Of a DNA stretch of 64,000 nucleotides, positions 39,338-46,684 are shown in pieces; positions within the stretch are counted from its first letter, which is position 1, and every line of letters starts with the position of its first letter. The translations under genes and the position numbers were made by a program. This DNA is from Calliopum simillimum (taxonomy: Eukaryota > Arthropoda > Insecta > Diptera > Lauxaniidae), in the NCBI GenBank assembly GCA_951812925.1, contig OX638370.1:62001-126000 (forward strand). The letters are read 5' to 3'. The notes below the pieces were generated by a model that did not search any database, was not told the origin of the DNA, and was given only the letters and a program-made list of their open reading frames with translations.

Positions 39338-42300
39338 AAAAAATACTCCAAAAGTTGCATTTTGAATATATTTTTTGTATGAGCAGTAGGAGTGTCCGTT
39401 GACCGATCTCGCTCATTTTCAATCCCTCAAACTTACTATGATTACGGACGCAGAGTACCAAATTTCATTGAATTAACTTTGACGACGGAGGCTGTGCACC
39501 AAATTTTATTGAATTATCTTGCTTAGTTTTCCCAAAAAATGTATTTCCACACACAGCCAGTCACCCAGCCAGCCAGACAGACGGACATGGCTATATCGAC
39601 TCAGGAGGTGACGCTGATCAAGAATATATATACTTTTCTATAACTGCCACGCCTCCTTCTCTGCGTTACAAACGGAACGACAAAGTGAATATACCCTGGG
39701 TGTAGGGTATAAAAAGGTGACGGGTGCGAAATCGTTAACAAATGAAAAAAATATCAACAATTATTTATTGGCTTCATTTGGTAACACGAAATTATTAAGT
39801 CCACTTACATTTAATTTTTTTTTTAAATCATTATACTATTTTCACAGTATTTTGAACTTTTGATGGAAAACGGTAACGCGCGCGACTGAGATTATTTATT
39901 TTTCAAAAACTTCCCAAAACTTTATTTGAAAAGCTAGAAGTACAAAACTGCTACTCGACGTAGACAAAAGTCGGACTTTTAGCTGATAATGGTTTTTGTT
40001 GTCAAATAGGCATATAACAGTGTTACTCAAGTGTCATAAAAACGACTGCTTATGTATGTATGTATGTATGTATTCTCCTTTAACTCCTAGGAGGAGCATA
40101 GGGCCAATATGAAATCTCTCCATTTGTCACGATCCCTTGCGATGACTTTGATCTCTTGCCACGATTTTCCGACGACGACTGCTTATAGTGGGACAGAAAA
40201 CTGCAAAAGACACCAGATTCAAAGTGATTTTTTTTCTCATAAATTAAAACAAAATTTCATTGAATCTTTCTTTGGTGTAGCAGATGCATGTTTTTTTATA
40301 TTTTAAGCGTTAAAATTTAATAAAAATGTTGTTCTATTTTTGAGTTGCGAAGGGTATGATCTCGTGGAATTACCAATATGTAATTGTTTGACTATCACTT
40401 GTATGCTGGGTTTAAGTTCGACCTTACCTACTGCTATTATATATAAAATATACATACATATACCGGCCTGTTCCGCAATCCGTGTAATTTCAATTACTTT
40501 TAATTTCGAAGACTTGTTGATTACTTTTTATTTTCGATGTGGATGTGAAGCCTATTCAACGACTGTTCAAGACGTTTAACTTTTCACAGTAGAAACAAGA
40601 CTTATGAATCAAAATGCTTTTTATTAAATTTATTAACTTTAATTGAGTTTCACGTTAACAACGGCTGCTGCAATGCACTTGAAATTATAACTGCTCGCAA
40701 TTTTGTCTGTCAAAATAATGCATTAGACGAGATGCCCAATTATGGGGTTGCCTCTGATTTGAGGGAATTTCAGAAAGTTTTTTTTCATGCTCAGTGCATT
40801 TTATTGGGTTAATTATATGTTAATTATTTGATCGATAAAACAGCTTTAAAAAAGCAAAATTAATTGAAAAGTCGTAGCATAATGCCGGCTTTTCAAAAAG
40901 TTTTGCATTCCACTTTATATCCACTTTCACGTGAAAGTGGAATTGGGAACAGGGCGGATAATATTATATATATATTTATAATGAAACGCCACCCAAGAAC
41001 AAAAAAACAAATAAACAAACGCAACAGCTGTAGAAGAAACAAACATTTGTATCGACATGAGAGAAAAATATTTAAATTTATTATTTTTTTTTTTTTTTTG
41101 AACCGGTCTTTTATGTTAACGAATCTAAACGAAATGCGGTTAAAACAATCGTTCTTACACTGTTTGTGCATTGAACCTTTTTAGTACCAAAACAAAAACT
41201 AAAAAAAAAAATCAGCTGACTCGCGACTCAAACACATGGAAACATAAACAGGTAAATGAGTGAAATTTTAATAAGATACATACAAAAATATAAAAACATA
41301 AATTTATCTGATTGTAAGATAAAGGTTGAACAAGTCCCGCCGAGTTTTGATGAGAAATCGTTGAATGTTCGCTATTAAAAAACCTGTCTAAATATACAAT
41401 TCGGAGGGTACCATGAAGGCAAAATGTTAACAGACTACAGTCGGACTAATTCGACTTTTACGGTGCGATTATTTCATATCTTACATGATTGCATTCCATC
41501 AAATAGCTGGCTGAGAGTCAAACATTTCTCAAGTTGGCCACCTAAGGATTTAAACGTAAAAACGTAAAAAAGACTTTCAAGAAAAATTATTTTTTTTGTA
41601 TTAACTAGTAAAGATATTGGAAAAACCAAAGGATAAAGAAAATAAGTTCCGAAAAATTCCAAAAAAACTCAAACGTATTCCTTAGATCAAGGGTGTCAGC
41701 GTTTTCAAATCACTGAGCCAAACGCATGCAGCGCAGTCAGCGTTGCTTTTACAACAACTTTAAATTCGAGTAACAACAAACAAAAAAACAATTTTTTGTT
41801 GTTTTTTCATGCCTCGTTTACAACAACAATAATACTTCAACAATTTTCAAAATTTCTAAGGACTAGGACACACACAAAAATTAGGGGAAATCATGCGTTG
41901 ATACGCAATGCCCTTGCGTCGTTGCGAAAGTGCAATTGCTAAAGTTTGATATTAGTAAAATAACAAAAACATTGCCGAAAATTTCGCACTACTTTTGCAA
42001 TTTCTCAAGATGGAAATATGTATTCACATTGATCGTTTAGTGCGTAAAAGACTTGCATTTTCGCAACTGCGCATCAACGCATTAATACCCATGTTGTTTG
42101 TTGTTTTTGTTTTTGATGCGACGTAGTCTTTGTTGTTGTTTTATGTTGGATCAAGTTCGATTTTGTGTGTACGCAAAAAAAGCAACAAAAACGCGAAATT
42201 TTGACGAGCGTGAAAAAAAAAAACAAAAAAAAATTATTTCTGTGAATGTTGTACAGAAATATTGATGTTGTTGGGATTGTTGTACAGAAATATTGATGTT

Positions 42301-45300
42301 GTTGGGTCGAGCCAAAATTGGCTCACTTTTCTTCTACGCTGATGATGATGATGATTCTAAACATTTTATGCCTTATGCACATTTTTTATAAGATGCCTTG
42401 TTTTTCTCTACTACTGAAAAAAGAATTGCATGGCATCACTATAACTTTTGAACCAATATCGATTCTGAGATGTAGTTCCAAGATATGTGGAGAGTGGCGA
42501 AGAAGTTGCTTAAATTTGTATTTGTTTGAAATAGGGATTTTCAATAATAAACGAAAAATTTTGAACCAAAAAAAAAAATACTATTTTATATCCCGGTCTA
42601 TGTTAAATATTTCAGAAAAAAAAATATTCAAAATATTTACTAGATGCTACAAAAAATAATTTTTCTTGAAAGCTTTTTTTACATTTGTATATCCTACAAA
42701 TAGGGTATATACACTTCCGTTTGTAATGCTGGGAAGGAGGCGTGGCAGATATAGAAAAGTATATATATTTTCGATCAGCGTCACCTCCTGAGCCGTTATA
42801 GCCATGTCTGTCTATCTGGCTGGCTGGCTGTGTGTCGAAACACATTTTTTGGGAAAACTGAGCAAGATAATTCAATGAAATTTGGTACACTACCTCCGTT
42901 GTCAAAGTTAGCTCGTGGGATTGAAAATGAGTGAAATTGGTCAATGGACACGCCTATATTCAAAATGCAACTTTAAGAGTATTTTTCACGACAATGCCAC
43001 CAAAAAACACATAAATACTACGAATTGTAAGCACAAGCTCTGAGCAAAAACTGGGCGAATTTGGACAAGAGAGCGTGGCACCCCCCATATAAGTAAAAGC
43101 TTCAGAACGCTATACTGAAAGCGTTTTTTGAGATAATCGCACTAAATTTTACTCAGACACTAAAAACTATAAATGCAAGCTCTCAACAAAAACTGGGTGA
43201 AATCGGACAAGAGTGCGTGGCCCCTCCCATATAAGCAAAATGTTTAATGTTGTGTAGGGTATTTAATGTTTGGCCAGGCCAAATGTTACACCTTCACTAG
43301 TTCCGTTTAAATTCTTAGGTGGCTCACTTGAGAAATTTTTGGCCTAAGTTGTTATACACCTATCACCAACAAAATTTCGAGAATATATTCAATGGAGGCT
43401 ATTTTATTCAAAACAATATAATTTTTAATGTCACGTTTTAAGTGCGTACTTTCCTACAAACTCAATTACTAGCAATAATACGCAACTAAAACATCTTCAC
43501 TTCAAATTTCATAAGAGTCAAATGCAGGTACTGTAAGCAATTTTAGCTTTCGCACTATACTAAGGACGTAGCGAGGATTTTCCTCCGGGGGGTAATGTGA
43601 AAATCAACGATTTCCCCCCAAACTTTTTTTTATACATATTCTTCTAGATATTTTCCATATTTAAAGAAAGTGAAATGTGTTTTTTCTTACTCGTTTAGGA
43701 TTTTTTTAAAGAAACCCGTTGTTTTTCAAAGAAAAATTCTATATCTCTGCCAACTATCTTTATGGAAGGTGCTACATGGATGTTTATTGTATCTACCACT
43801 CACCCTGCAAACTTGGGAAACTTACTCAAAGGTTCCATTCCGTAAGACGCACTCTTTCTTTTTAATATTGGAATGTACCTGCTAAAACGCTTTGAGATAA
43901 ATAACATCCTATTGTGCCACACCCTCCAAAAAGATTATTCGCCATATCTCCACTACGATTTAACGTAGATAGATAAAATTAGGTACGTATCTGAAAGGCA
44001 TTAGAATGCCCCCATACAACGTTGTTCGCCATATTTTTGAAACAATTGTATGTATCTTCTCTTCTTATATGAGCTAAAATTGTATGTACATATGTTTGTT
44101 TGTTTGTATGTTTATTTATCTGTGGCCTTACTTTTTCTCGTAAGCGGCTAAAGCGATTTTAATGAAACTTCAGATAATGTTAGATATTAGCATGGAATGA
44201 ATGGCTTCTGCAGATACTCATGAGGAGGCGTGTCACCGCCCTAAATTTTAAATTTAATCAGGTCATTTCTCACAAACCATACAAGGTATTTTAAAATCTA
44301 GTATCAATACCTTATAACAAACGAAAAGTGGGCGGCATCGAAGATTTGCCACTCCTACTTTTTTTAACCTTCAAAAATTTTGATTCAATATTGCTCCAAA
44401 ATGACTCCAACAATTTCGCTGAAAATTTAACAAATATTACCCCTAAAAATAAGGATTAATATATGCTATTATACAGGCAAAATTCGTAGAAAGGCGTAAC
44501 ACCGCCCACAAAAATATAATACGCTATAAAAAGAACACTAATAAAGCAATCTTTATGAAATTAACTGTGGGGCAGTGCAACGCCCTTTAAAAAGTTCGTC
44601 TAGTACCATTTATCATATTTATTAGTAGTAATTCGTCCTAAGCTTTCATCAGAATCATTGCAGCCGTTTTTCTTTAATTTTGTTTTAGAGTATAAAATTT
44701 TATGGGAGGTGCCACGCCCTTTTACGAGTTTTCCCAATATAACGATATAAAAGATATTTATCGTTGTTCCTAGAGATAGCCCCTCCTAAATTTTCATAAA
44801 AATTTTCCGAGTAATATTGAATTAAAATTTTCAATGGTTCAAAAGTGTGTGTGGCTCTTATTACAAGGCATTAAATTAAATTTAAAATTTAGGGCGGTGC
44901 CATACCTTCCAATGAGTAACTATTTCAAGTTGAATTGCAGTATTATTAAGAATTAGGAAATACCTTGTTTCAAATCGATTTTGGCCCATATTTATAAGGA
45001 AATGATGTGGGCTTTATTTCGTTTTTATATGGACCGTATTTCATTTCTCATTGGGATATTTCCTTTTTTGGCCGTTTTTCGCTGTTTTTTTGGTGTTATT
45101 TCATGTTTCTAAAATTAAGTAAAGCCTACATTGTGGGCGTCATTTCAAAATTATTCTTGTAAGACTTTCAGAGTGTTCGTTCACTAGTCCAGAATTAAGT
45201 CCGAAAACCTTTCGTATACGTACGTTTTATTCGTAAACGAAAGTTTTTCATACTAAAAGTTTAATACTGGACTAGTAAACGAACACTCATTTTATTCTGA

Positions 45301-45657
45301 AATAAACTAACATTTTGAAAATAAAACAAGTGTCATTTAAGAATATTTTACTTACAGTCTTTCAACATCCGCAGATATTTTTCTGGGAACTTGTGTCAAT
45401 CCACGATGCGAACAATCGACTGTTAATCCATTACATGTGCAAACACGCGGGCAACGCGATTCACTGATCACGCCCACACTACCACCAGGAATGTGAATGC
45501 CAACCGAACCACCGCCATAAGGCTCAGCCTCGACATTAAAAAACAATACAGAGTTCAAAAAGAACCATAAGCAAAGGAGACGCGATTTGGGAGGAACAGC
45601 ATTCGCAATCCACCCTATACCCCTCTTACACCGCGTTAGGGTCTTGAACTGTATCAT
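11730..45657 (-). CDS. sli: slit: secreted Robo ligand (21 coding exons, complete)
   Basis: Slit is a secreted repellent that binds Robo receptors through its second LRR domain and steers axons, muscle and tracheal cells. Spliced exons (minus strand, in order): 45356-45657, 32095-32166, 30923-30994, 29359-29430, 22929-23072, 22501-22736, 19295-19436, 19085-19228, 18428-18643, 17042-17199, 16827-16980, 16548-16766, 16187-16258, 15508-15876, 15377-15448, 14571-14714, 13975-14498, 12513-13507, 12295-12448, 11878-12020, 11730-11816. They sum to 4491 nt, 1496 residues plus UGA, close to the Drosophila length. All introns are GT-AG and all phases agree. Domains: signal peptide about 1-44; LRR domains D1-D4 about 69-920; EGF1-6 to about 1170; laminin G about 1175-1345; EGF7 about 1370-1408; cystine knot about 1421-1496. 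The start ATG has an in-frame TAA four codons upstream. Exon assignment was by hand without transcript data. Confidence 0.97.
11878..12020 (-). CDS. sli: slit exon 20: first part of C-terminal cystine knot
   Basis: Encodes [18 protein letters not shown], then a basic stretch, [19 protein letters not shown]. This is the core of the CTCK dimer module. Acceptor TTTTTTAG, donor GTGAGC, phase 0 exit. Confidence 0.96.
12295..12448 (-). CDS. sli: slit exon 19: EGF7
   Basis: Encodes [15 protein letters not shown] to [19 protein letters not shown], the single EGF between laminin G and the knot. The donor GTACTA is non-consensus after +2 but needed for phase with exon 20. The exon had no usable single-frame ATG ORF and was found by homology and phase. 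Confidence 0.92.
12513..13507 (-). CDS. sli: slit exon 18: EGF4-6 and laminin-G domain
   Basis: The largest coding exon of the canonical protein. It encodes EGF4 ([15 protein letters not shown]), EGF5 ([16 protein letters not shown]) and a linker [15 protein letters not shown] in the region where Slit proteins are cleaved. EGF6 and a laminin-G module follow, running from [13 protein letters not shown] to [18 protein letters not shown], and an acidic tail [16 protein letters not shown] closes the exon. The donor GTATTT is weak; intron retention would add VF and a stop. Confidence 0.96.
13557..13950. mobile_element. Foldback MITE occupying slit intron 17
   Basis: Ends AGGCCTGTTCCGTAATC and GATTACGGAACAGGTCT are complementary, and GGCTTTTTCATGAAAATGGTGA recurs inverted. 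It fills most of the 467-bp intron (13508-13974) and shares its terminus with the elements at 2242 and 40463. Confidence 0.8.
13975..14498 (-). CDS. sli: slit exon 17: D4 LRRCT and EGF1-3
   Basis: Encodes the D4 cap ([20 protein letters not shown] to FLCKE), then three EGF modules. EGF1 starts [18 protein letters not shown]2 [15 protein letters not shown] and EGF3 [16 protein letters not shown]. The donor GGTAAGT splits the Gly codon ending EGF3. Confidence 0.96.
14571..14714 (-). CDS. sli: slit exon 16: two LRRs of D4
   Basis: A 144-nt exon encoding [14 protein letters not shown] and [14 protein letters not shown] repeats. The acceptor is TTACAG; it exits after AT of an Ile codon at GTAAGT. 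Confidence 0.94.
15377..15448 (-). CDS. sli: slit exon 15: one LRR of D4
   Basis: A 72-nt exon encoding [19 protein letters not shown] and the end of the repeat; NYT is a potential N-glycosylation site. Acceptor TTTTTTGCAG, donor GTAAGT. The upstream intron is 59 bp. Confidence 0.94.
15508..15876 (-). CDS. sli: slit exon 14: D3 LRRCT, D4 LRRNT and first D4 LRR
   Basis: Encodes the D3 cap ([20 protein letters not shown] ... NEFKC), then the D4 cap [14 protein letters not shown] and repeat [16 protein letters not shown]. The only donor that keeps frame with exon 15 is GTTCGT, which is weak at +3 and +4. A nearby GTATGA donor four bases later would break the frame. Confidence 0.93.
16187..16258 (-). 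CDS. sli: slit exon 13: one LRR of D3
   Basis: A 72-nt exon encoding [18 protein letters not shown] and the rest of one repeat. Acceptor TTTTTACAG, donor GTAAGT, Leu phase at both ends. Confidence 0.94.
16548..16766 (-). CDS. sli: slit exon 12: three LRRs of D3
   Basis: A 219-nt exon, one codon more than three 72-nt units, encoding [32 protein letters not shown] and [16 protein letters not shown]. Acceptor TTCTTAG, donor GTGAGT. Confidence 0.95.
16827..16980 (-). CDS. sli: slit exon 11: LRRNT of D3
   Basis: Encodes [20 protein letters not shown] followed by [16 protein letters not shown] and [12 protein letters not shown]. The intron upstream is only 61 bp (16981-17041). Acceptor TTAATTAAG, donor GTAAGT. 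Confidence 0.94.
17042..17199 (-). CDS. sli: slit exon 10: LRRCT cap of D2
   Basis: Encodes [20 protein letters not shown] through [17 protein letters not shown], the C-terminal cap of D2 with its very basic stretch. Acceptor TTTCTAG, donor GTAAGT inside the last Cys codon. Confidence 0.95.
17630..17855. mobile_element. TIR MITE with TA duplication in slit intron 9
   Basis: TIRs CTATGAGCGCCATAAGTGAG and the near-complement at the right end (CTCACTTATGACGCCCATAG), flanked by TA, give a 226-bp Tc1/mariner-type MITE. An ORF crossing it is a by-product. Confidence 0.8.
18428..18643 (-). CDS. sli: slit exon 9: three LRRs of D2
   Basis: A 216-nt exon (three 72-nt units) encoding [28 protein letters not shown] and [14 protein letters not shown] repeats. 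Acceptor TTCATTGCAG, donor GTGAGT. Confidence 0.95.
19085..19228 (-). CDS. sli: slit exon 8: two LRRs of D2
   Basis: A 144-nt exon with repeats [14 protein letters not shown] and [17 protein letters not shown]2 is the domain whose concave face contacts Robo Ig1. Acceptor TTTCTACAG, donor GTAAGT; both junctions have the Leu codon phase. Confidence 0.95.
19295..19436 (-). CDS. sli: slit exon 7: LRRNT of D2
   Basis: Encodes [16 protein letters not shown], the cysteine cap [14 protein letters not shown] and the lead-in SLPDDTTEL of domain D2, the Robo-binding domain in the Slit family. Acceptor TTTTTCACAG, donor GTAAGT. Confidence 0.95.
19437..22500. other. slit intron 6 (3.1 kb), repeat-filled
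   Basis: Contains a dispersed repeat (about 19790-20830) related to 44030-44940 and 42387-42500, a TTCTTAGGTGGCTCACTT block (about 21408) shared with 43311, and a short piece of the GGTGCCACGCC family at about 22160-22285. No coding sequence is supported. Confidence 0.6.
19790..20830. repeat. Dispersed repeat related to 44030-44940
   Basis: Shares blocks such as CTTCTCTTCTTATACGAGCT, ATATAATACGCTATAAAAAG and GGCGTGGCACCGC with the 44-kb copy. There are two internal near-repeats (about 20040-20230 and 20470-20650). Non-coding. Confidence 0.6.
22501..22736 (-). CDS. sli: slit exon 6: last LRR and LRRCT cap of D1
   Basis: Encodes the last D1 repeat ([16 protein letters not shown]) and the cysteine cap beginning [16 protein letters not shown] and ending DQEFKC. 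The exit phase changes to 1, marking the D1/D2 boundary. Donor GTAAGA. Confidence 0.95.
22929..23072 (-). CDS. sli: slit exon 5: two LRRs of D1
   Basis: A 144-nt exon, twice the 72-nt unit, encoding [16 protein letters not shown] and [16 protein letters not shown] repeats. Acceptor TTCTCCAG, donor GTAAGT. It follows a 6.3-kb intron (23073-29358) that carries the hAT/FB/RTE nest. Confidence 0.95.
24215..24380. mobile_element. Short foldback MITE
   Basis: The first ~37 bp, beginning CATATGTGACCTGGTC and ending GTGCTTACGTG, recur as reverse complement at the right end. Length is 166 bp, in slit intron 4. Confidence 0.75.
25093..25766. mobile_element. FB-like foldback with 9-bp target duplication
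   Basis: A palindromic 674-bp element built from repeated GGGCGTTATTTCG modules. Ends are GGCGTTAGG and CCTAACGCC. It is flanked by the 9-bp direct repeat CCTTAGACT (25084-25092 and 25767-25775). Long inverted arms of short tandem modules plus 9-bp duplications recall Drosophila FB elements. It lies inside the hAT ends. Confidence 0.85.
26403..27955 (-). mobile_element. RTE-clade-like non-LTR retrotransposon, 5'-truncated
   Basis: The coding strand ends ...AGGAGTTAAAGGAGAATACATACATACAT, so the 3' end is a short (ACAT)n tail at 26403-26417, typical of RTE-like elements. The 5' break is near 27955. The part corresponding to endonuclease is absent. Related 3' ends occur at 30143-30510, 40054-40174 and 60411-60479. 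Confidence 0.85.
26431..27955 (-). pseudogene. Reverse transcriptase, 5'-truncated but otherwise open
   Basis: The open frame (to 28047 including non-element sequence) encodes an RT domain beginning at [20 protein letters not shown]. It carries [18 protein letters not shown], the A-box [25 protein letters not shown], catalytic [10 protein letters not shown] and the thumb-type [10 protein letters not shown]-terminal region ([25 protein letters not shown]) ends LALCSS. Both YADD aspartates are present and no stop interrupts the frame, indicating a fairly recent insertion. Without the AP endonuclease it cannot be autonomous. Its role is target-primed copying of its own RNA. Confidence 0.9.
28294..29358. 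other. Rest of slit intron 4, no features
   Basis: AT-rich intronic DNA between the hAT right duplication and exon 4. No coding sequence or clear repeat was recognised. Confidence 0.5.
29359..29430 (-). CDS. sli: slit exon 4: one LRR of D1
   Basis: A 72-nt exon encoding [15 protein letters not shown] and the rest of one repeat. The donor is GTAAGT; the acceptor CCAAAG has a poor pyrimidine tract. The phase matches exons 3 and 5. Confidence 0.92.
30143..30510 (+). mobile_element. RTE 3'-end fragment
   Basis: Matches the last ~115 codons and 3' UTR of the 26-kb RTE in opposite orientation ([16 protein letters not shown] recognisable), with frame disruptions upstream and a (ACAT)n tail. Lies in slit intron 3. 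Confidence 0.85.
30923..30994 (-). CDS. sli: slit exon 3: one LRR of D1
   Basis: A 72-nt single-LRR exon ([16 protein letters not shown]...) with acceptor TTTACAG and donor GTGAGT. Both junctions interrupt a Leu codon after base 2, as in exons 2 and 4, so it can be joined or skipped without a frame change. Confidence 0.93.
31016..31930. repeat. Nested inverted repeats in slit intron 2
   Basis: Outer arms about 31016-31130 and 31815-31930 share the TTAGACTGCTTCAT and TTTGCTTTCAAACAGGTTTA blocks inverted. Inside, 31470-31580 and 31690-31806 form a second inverted pair (TTTCTATTTCGTTTCTGAGG against its near-complement). Confidence 0.7.
32095..32166 (-). CDS. sli: slit exon 2: one LRR of D1
   Basis: This 72-nt exon encodes exactly one leucine-rich repeat ([16 protein letters not shown]...). 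It begins after TTTTTCAG with the third base of a Leu codon and ends after the second base of another, before GTAAGT. It is separated from exon 1 by a 13.2-kb intron filled with mobile elements. Confidence 0.93.
32371..33078. repeat. Inverted repeat ~708 bp at start of slit intron 1
   Basis: Left sequence beginning GAGAAAATCC and containing GATCCTTACATCTGAGGTGT recurs inverted at the right, ending GGATTTTCTCATGAG. A related fragment lies at 57660-57740. Confidence 0.75.
33549..33654. mobile_element. 106-bp MITE with GGGGGTTATCGTGAATCA ends
   Basis: Perfect terminal inverted repeats starting GGGGGTTATCGTGAATCATG. The same family occurs at 60087-60499, where it is split by an RTE derivative, and its terminus matches sequence at 48694-48711. 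Confidence 0.9.
34081..35090 (-). pseudogene. Tc1/mariner transposase, DD37E type, broken
   Basis: A DDE transposase in slit intron 1. Seen from the N-terminus: a helix-turn-helix ([20 protein letters not shown]), GSGRKQG linker, second HTH ([17 protein letters not shown]), first catalytic Asp in [10 protein letters not shown], second in [16 protein letters not shown] (codon 34369-34371), and acidic third residue in [11 protein letters not shown]. Counting gives 37 residues between the second Asp and the Glu of VER, the spacing of ITmD37E elements described from mosquitoes. The frame is broken by an indel in a poly-A run near 34425 and by two TGA codons between it and the second Asp, one where a Trp is expected. 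Start and TIRs were not located. Confidence 0.85.
36200..37569. mobile_element. TIR element with repeated ATGTATCCGGGTATGAGAC module
   Basis: ATGTATCCGGGTATGAGAC occurs at the left end and, as variants, near 36397 and 36573. Its complement occurs near 37160 and 37185 and at the right end. The arrangement is palindromic overall. Another MITE is nested inside. No transposase ORF. Confidence 0.75.
36672..37113. mobile_element. Nested TIR MITE
   Basis: Ends GGCTGACTTCCTAAACTAA and TTAGTTTAGGAAGTCAACC are near-perfect complements, and homology continues into TTGCAATGCAAC. Inserted in the 36200-37569 element. Confidence 0.8.
37737..38150. repeat. Inverted repeat
   Basis: The CCATTATATCCTG and CATTAGGGGTCACCAAAG blocks of the left arm recur inverted as CTTTGGTGACCCCTAATG and CAGGATATAATGG on the right. 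Confidence 0.75.
38259..39715 (+). mobile_element. GGTGCCACGCC-family dispersed element, interrupted
   Basis: Begins ACTAGTAAGGGTGT, followed by TTGGCCTGGCCAAACATTAA. It has tandem ~150-bp modules containing GGGAGGTGCCACGCC, then a CAGCCAGCCAGACAGACGG block and AGGAGGTGACGCTGATCAAG, and ends CCTGGGTGTAGGGTATAAAA. A non-LTR fragment (38717-39340) splits it. Other copies: 42687-43301, 53779-54656, 55793-56160, 56369-57145, 58744-59185. Confidence 0.8.
38717..39340 (-). pseudogene. Non-LTR retrotransposon RT C-terminal fragment, 5'-truncated
   Basis: A 179-residue open frame (38762-39301) carries [20 protein letters not shown] and [14 protein letters not shown]. This region follows the RT domain in jockey/CR1-like elements. 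The catalytic motif is absent. An (AAAT)n tract sits at its 5' side (39301-39338). Insertion into the dispersed element is shown by host sequence resuming at about 39341. Confidence 0.8.
40054..40174 (-). mobile_element. 121-bp RTE 3'-end insertion with 12-bp TSD
   Basis: The RTE 3' terminus with (ATAC)n tail, flanked by ACGACTGCTTAT on both sides (40042-40053 and 40175-40186). A severely 5'-truncated retrotransposition event. Confidence 0.9.
40463..40957. mobile_element. CCGGCCTGTTCC-family TIR element, complete-looking
   Basis: Starts CCGGCCTGTTCC and ends GGAACAGGGCGG (imperfect TIRs). Contains a perfect 22-bp palindrome centred at 40930/40931 (core CCACTTTCACGTGAAAGTGG). The partial copy at 2242-2528 matches its left part. 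Confidence 0.7.
42247..42306. repeat. Tandem duplication, ~31-bp unit x2
   Basis: TGTTGTACAGAAATATTGAT followed by GTTGTTGGG is repeated twice almost exactly. Confidence 0.85.
42687..43301 (-). mobile_element. GGTGCCACGCC-family dispersed element
   Basis: Minus-strand copy from the TAGGGTATA end to the GGCCAGGCCAAATGTTACAC end, with two internal modules. No protein coding. Confidence 0.8.
44030..44940. repeat. Dispersed repeat related to 19790-20830
   Basis: Shares CTTCTCTTCTTATATGAGCT, ATAATACGCTATAAAAAG and GGTGCCACGCCCTTT blocks, partly inverted about 44600. Lies in slit intron 1. Confidence 0.6.
45172..45287. mobile_element. 116-bp MITE next to slit exon 1 donor
   Basis: Ends AGTGTTCGTTCACTAGTCCAG and CTGGACTAGTAAACGAACACT are complementary with one mismatch. 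It sits 68 bp from the exon 1 splice donor. Confidence 0.85.
45356..45657 (-). CDS. sli: slit coding exon 1: signal peptide and first LRRNT
   Basis: Starts at the first ATG after an in-frame TAA (45667-45669). It carries a basic N-terminus, a hydrophobic core ([14 protein letters not shown], residues 27-40), an AEPYGGG junction and the four-cysteine LRRNT of domain D1 ([14 protein letters not shown]). It ends after the second base of a Leu codon at a consensus donor GTAAGT. The N-terminal extension before the hydrophobic core is long for a signal peptide, so an internal start is conceivable, but no better ATG is present. Confidence 0.95.
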
Positions 45658-46684
45658 TGTTTCGCATTAAAACGGCGTTTTCAATACGCTTCAGCGTTGA
45701 AAAGCAAATCACAAAAGCAGTACCGTGCGGCGCACCAAGCAGCATACACACCACTTTTCCACTTTGTCAATAGCAGCTACAAACAATGAAAAATAAATAT
45801 CGTCAATTATCTACCAGAACACACTTCACTTTGGAGTAAAAATATGCCCGCAATTAAATCACATGCAGACGCAGCACAAGTACGTTCGACTGCAGCACCG
45901 TAAAGTTGCACTTTATTTTCGTAGATTAAACTTAATTTTTTATATTTTCTAGTGTAGTACCGTGGAAAACTCTTTTTTTTATTTCACCGTGTTACAGAGC
46001 AATAAAACTGCGCCGGACACGACTATGACGTAGTAGTCAGTTATATGAAGTTTCATGCTCTTCACTGCACTTGAAGGGATTTTTTGTTGCCTGTCGTCGT
46101 TTTTGGAATAGCAGAGATGACAGCTGCACTATTTCCGACATTAATGAAAGGCGCACGAACACCAAGAGCAAATAACCCGAACTGAACACTGTGAATACGC
46201 CGCCGAAACGCAACCAACGCACTTACGCACTTATTGCTCACTACCACGAGTGCTACGAGCTACTATGAGTAAAGCAACTCTAAGGGCTGTTAGGTAGCTC
46301 GTTGCTCAAAATCGTGAGTGAAGTAGTGAGTCACGGATGATGGTGAGAACCCGTGTATGTGAAACGGGTAGAGTAGGTAGCTGGCAGATAAGTGGATCTC
46401 TGTTGTATCTTTCAATTGTTTGCTTGTGTTCTGGATCGTTGCAAACGTTGTATATTCAGAAAGCATCTGCAAATAGAAAGAAATAGAAAAGTTAGTTAGC
46501 ACATGAGCTATAACAATAGATGCACATGTATGCGAACAACAATAAATAATTATGTTAAAAAAATTAATCTGTAAAGTCTGCTTATTTTATTGACATTTAT
46601 GAGTTACAATTTATCCTACCGAGGGTGGTCTGACAATATGTAAATATACAAGTCTTCTTAGGCTACTTCATTTAGTACTATGTA
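45658..46684 (-). promoter_or_regulatory. slit 5' flank/5' UTR region
   Basis: Upstream of the slit ATG. GC is higher than in neighbouring DNA at 45700-46350. A TATAAAAA box lies on the minus strand at 45937-45944, but no convincing initiator sits at the expected distance, so the transcription start is undetermined; non-coding 5' exons may lie further right. Confidence 0.3.

Noticed and set aside
45937..45944. TATAAAAA as the slit core promoter
   Set aside because: In AT-rich DNA this match is weak evidence, and no initiator or downstream element is found at the right distance.
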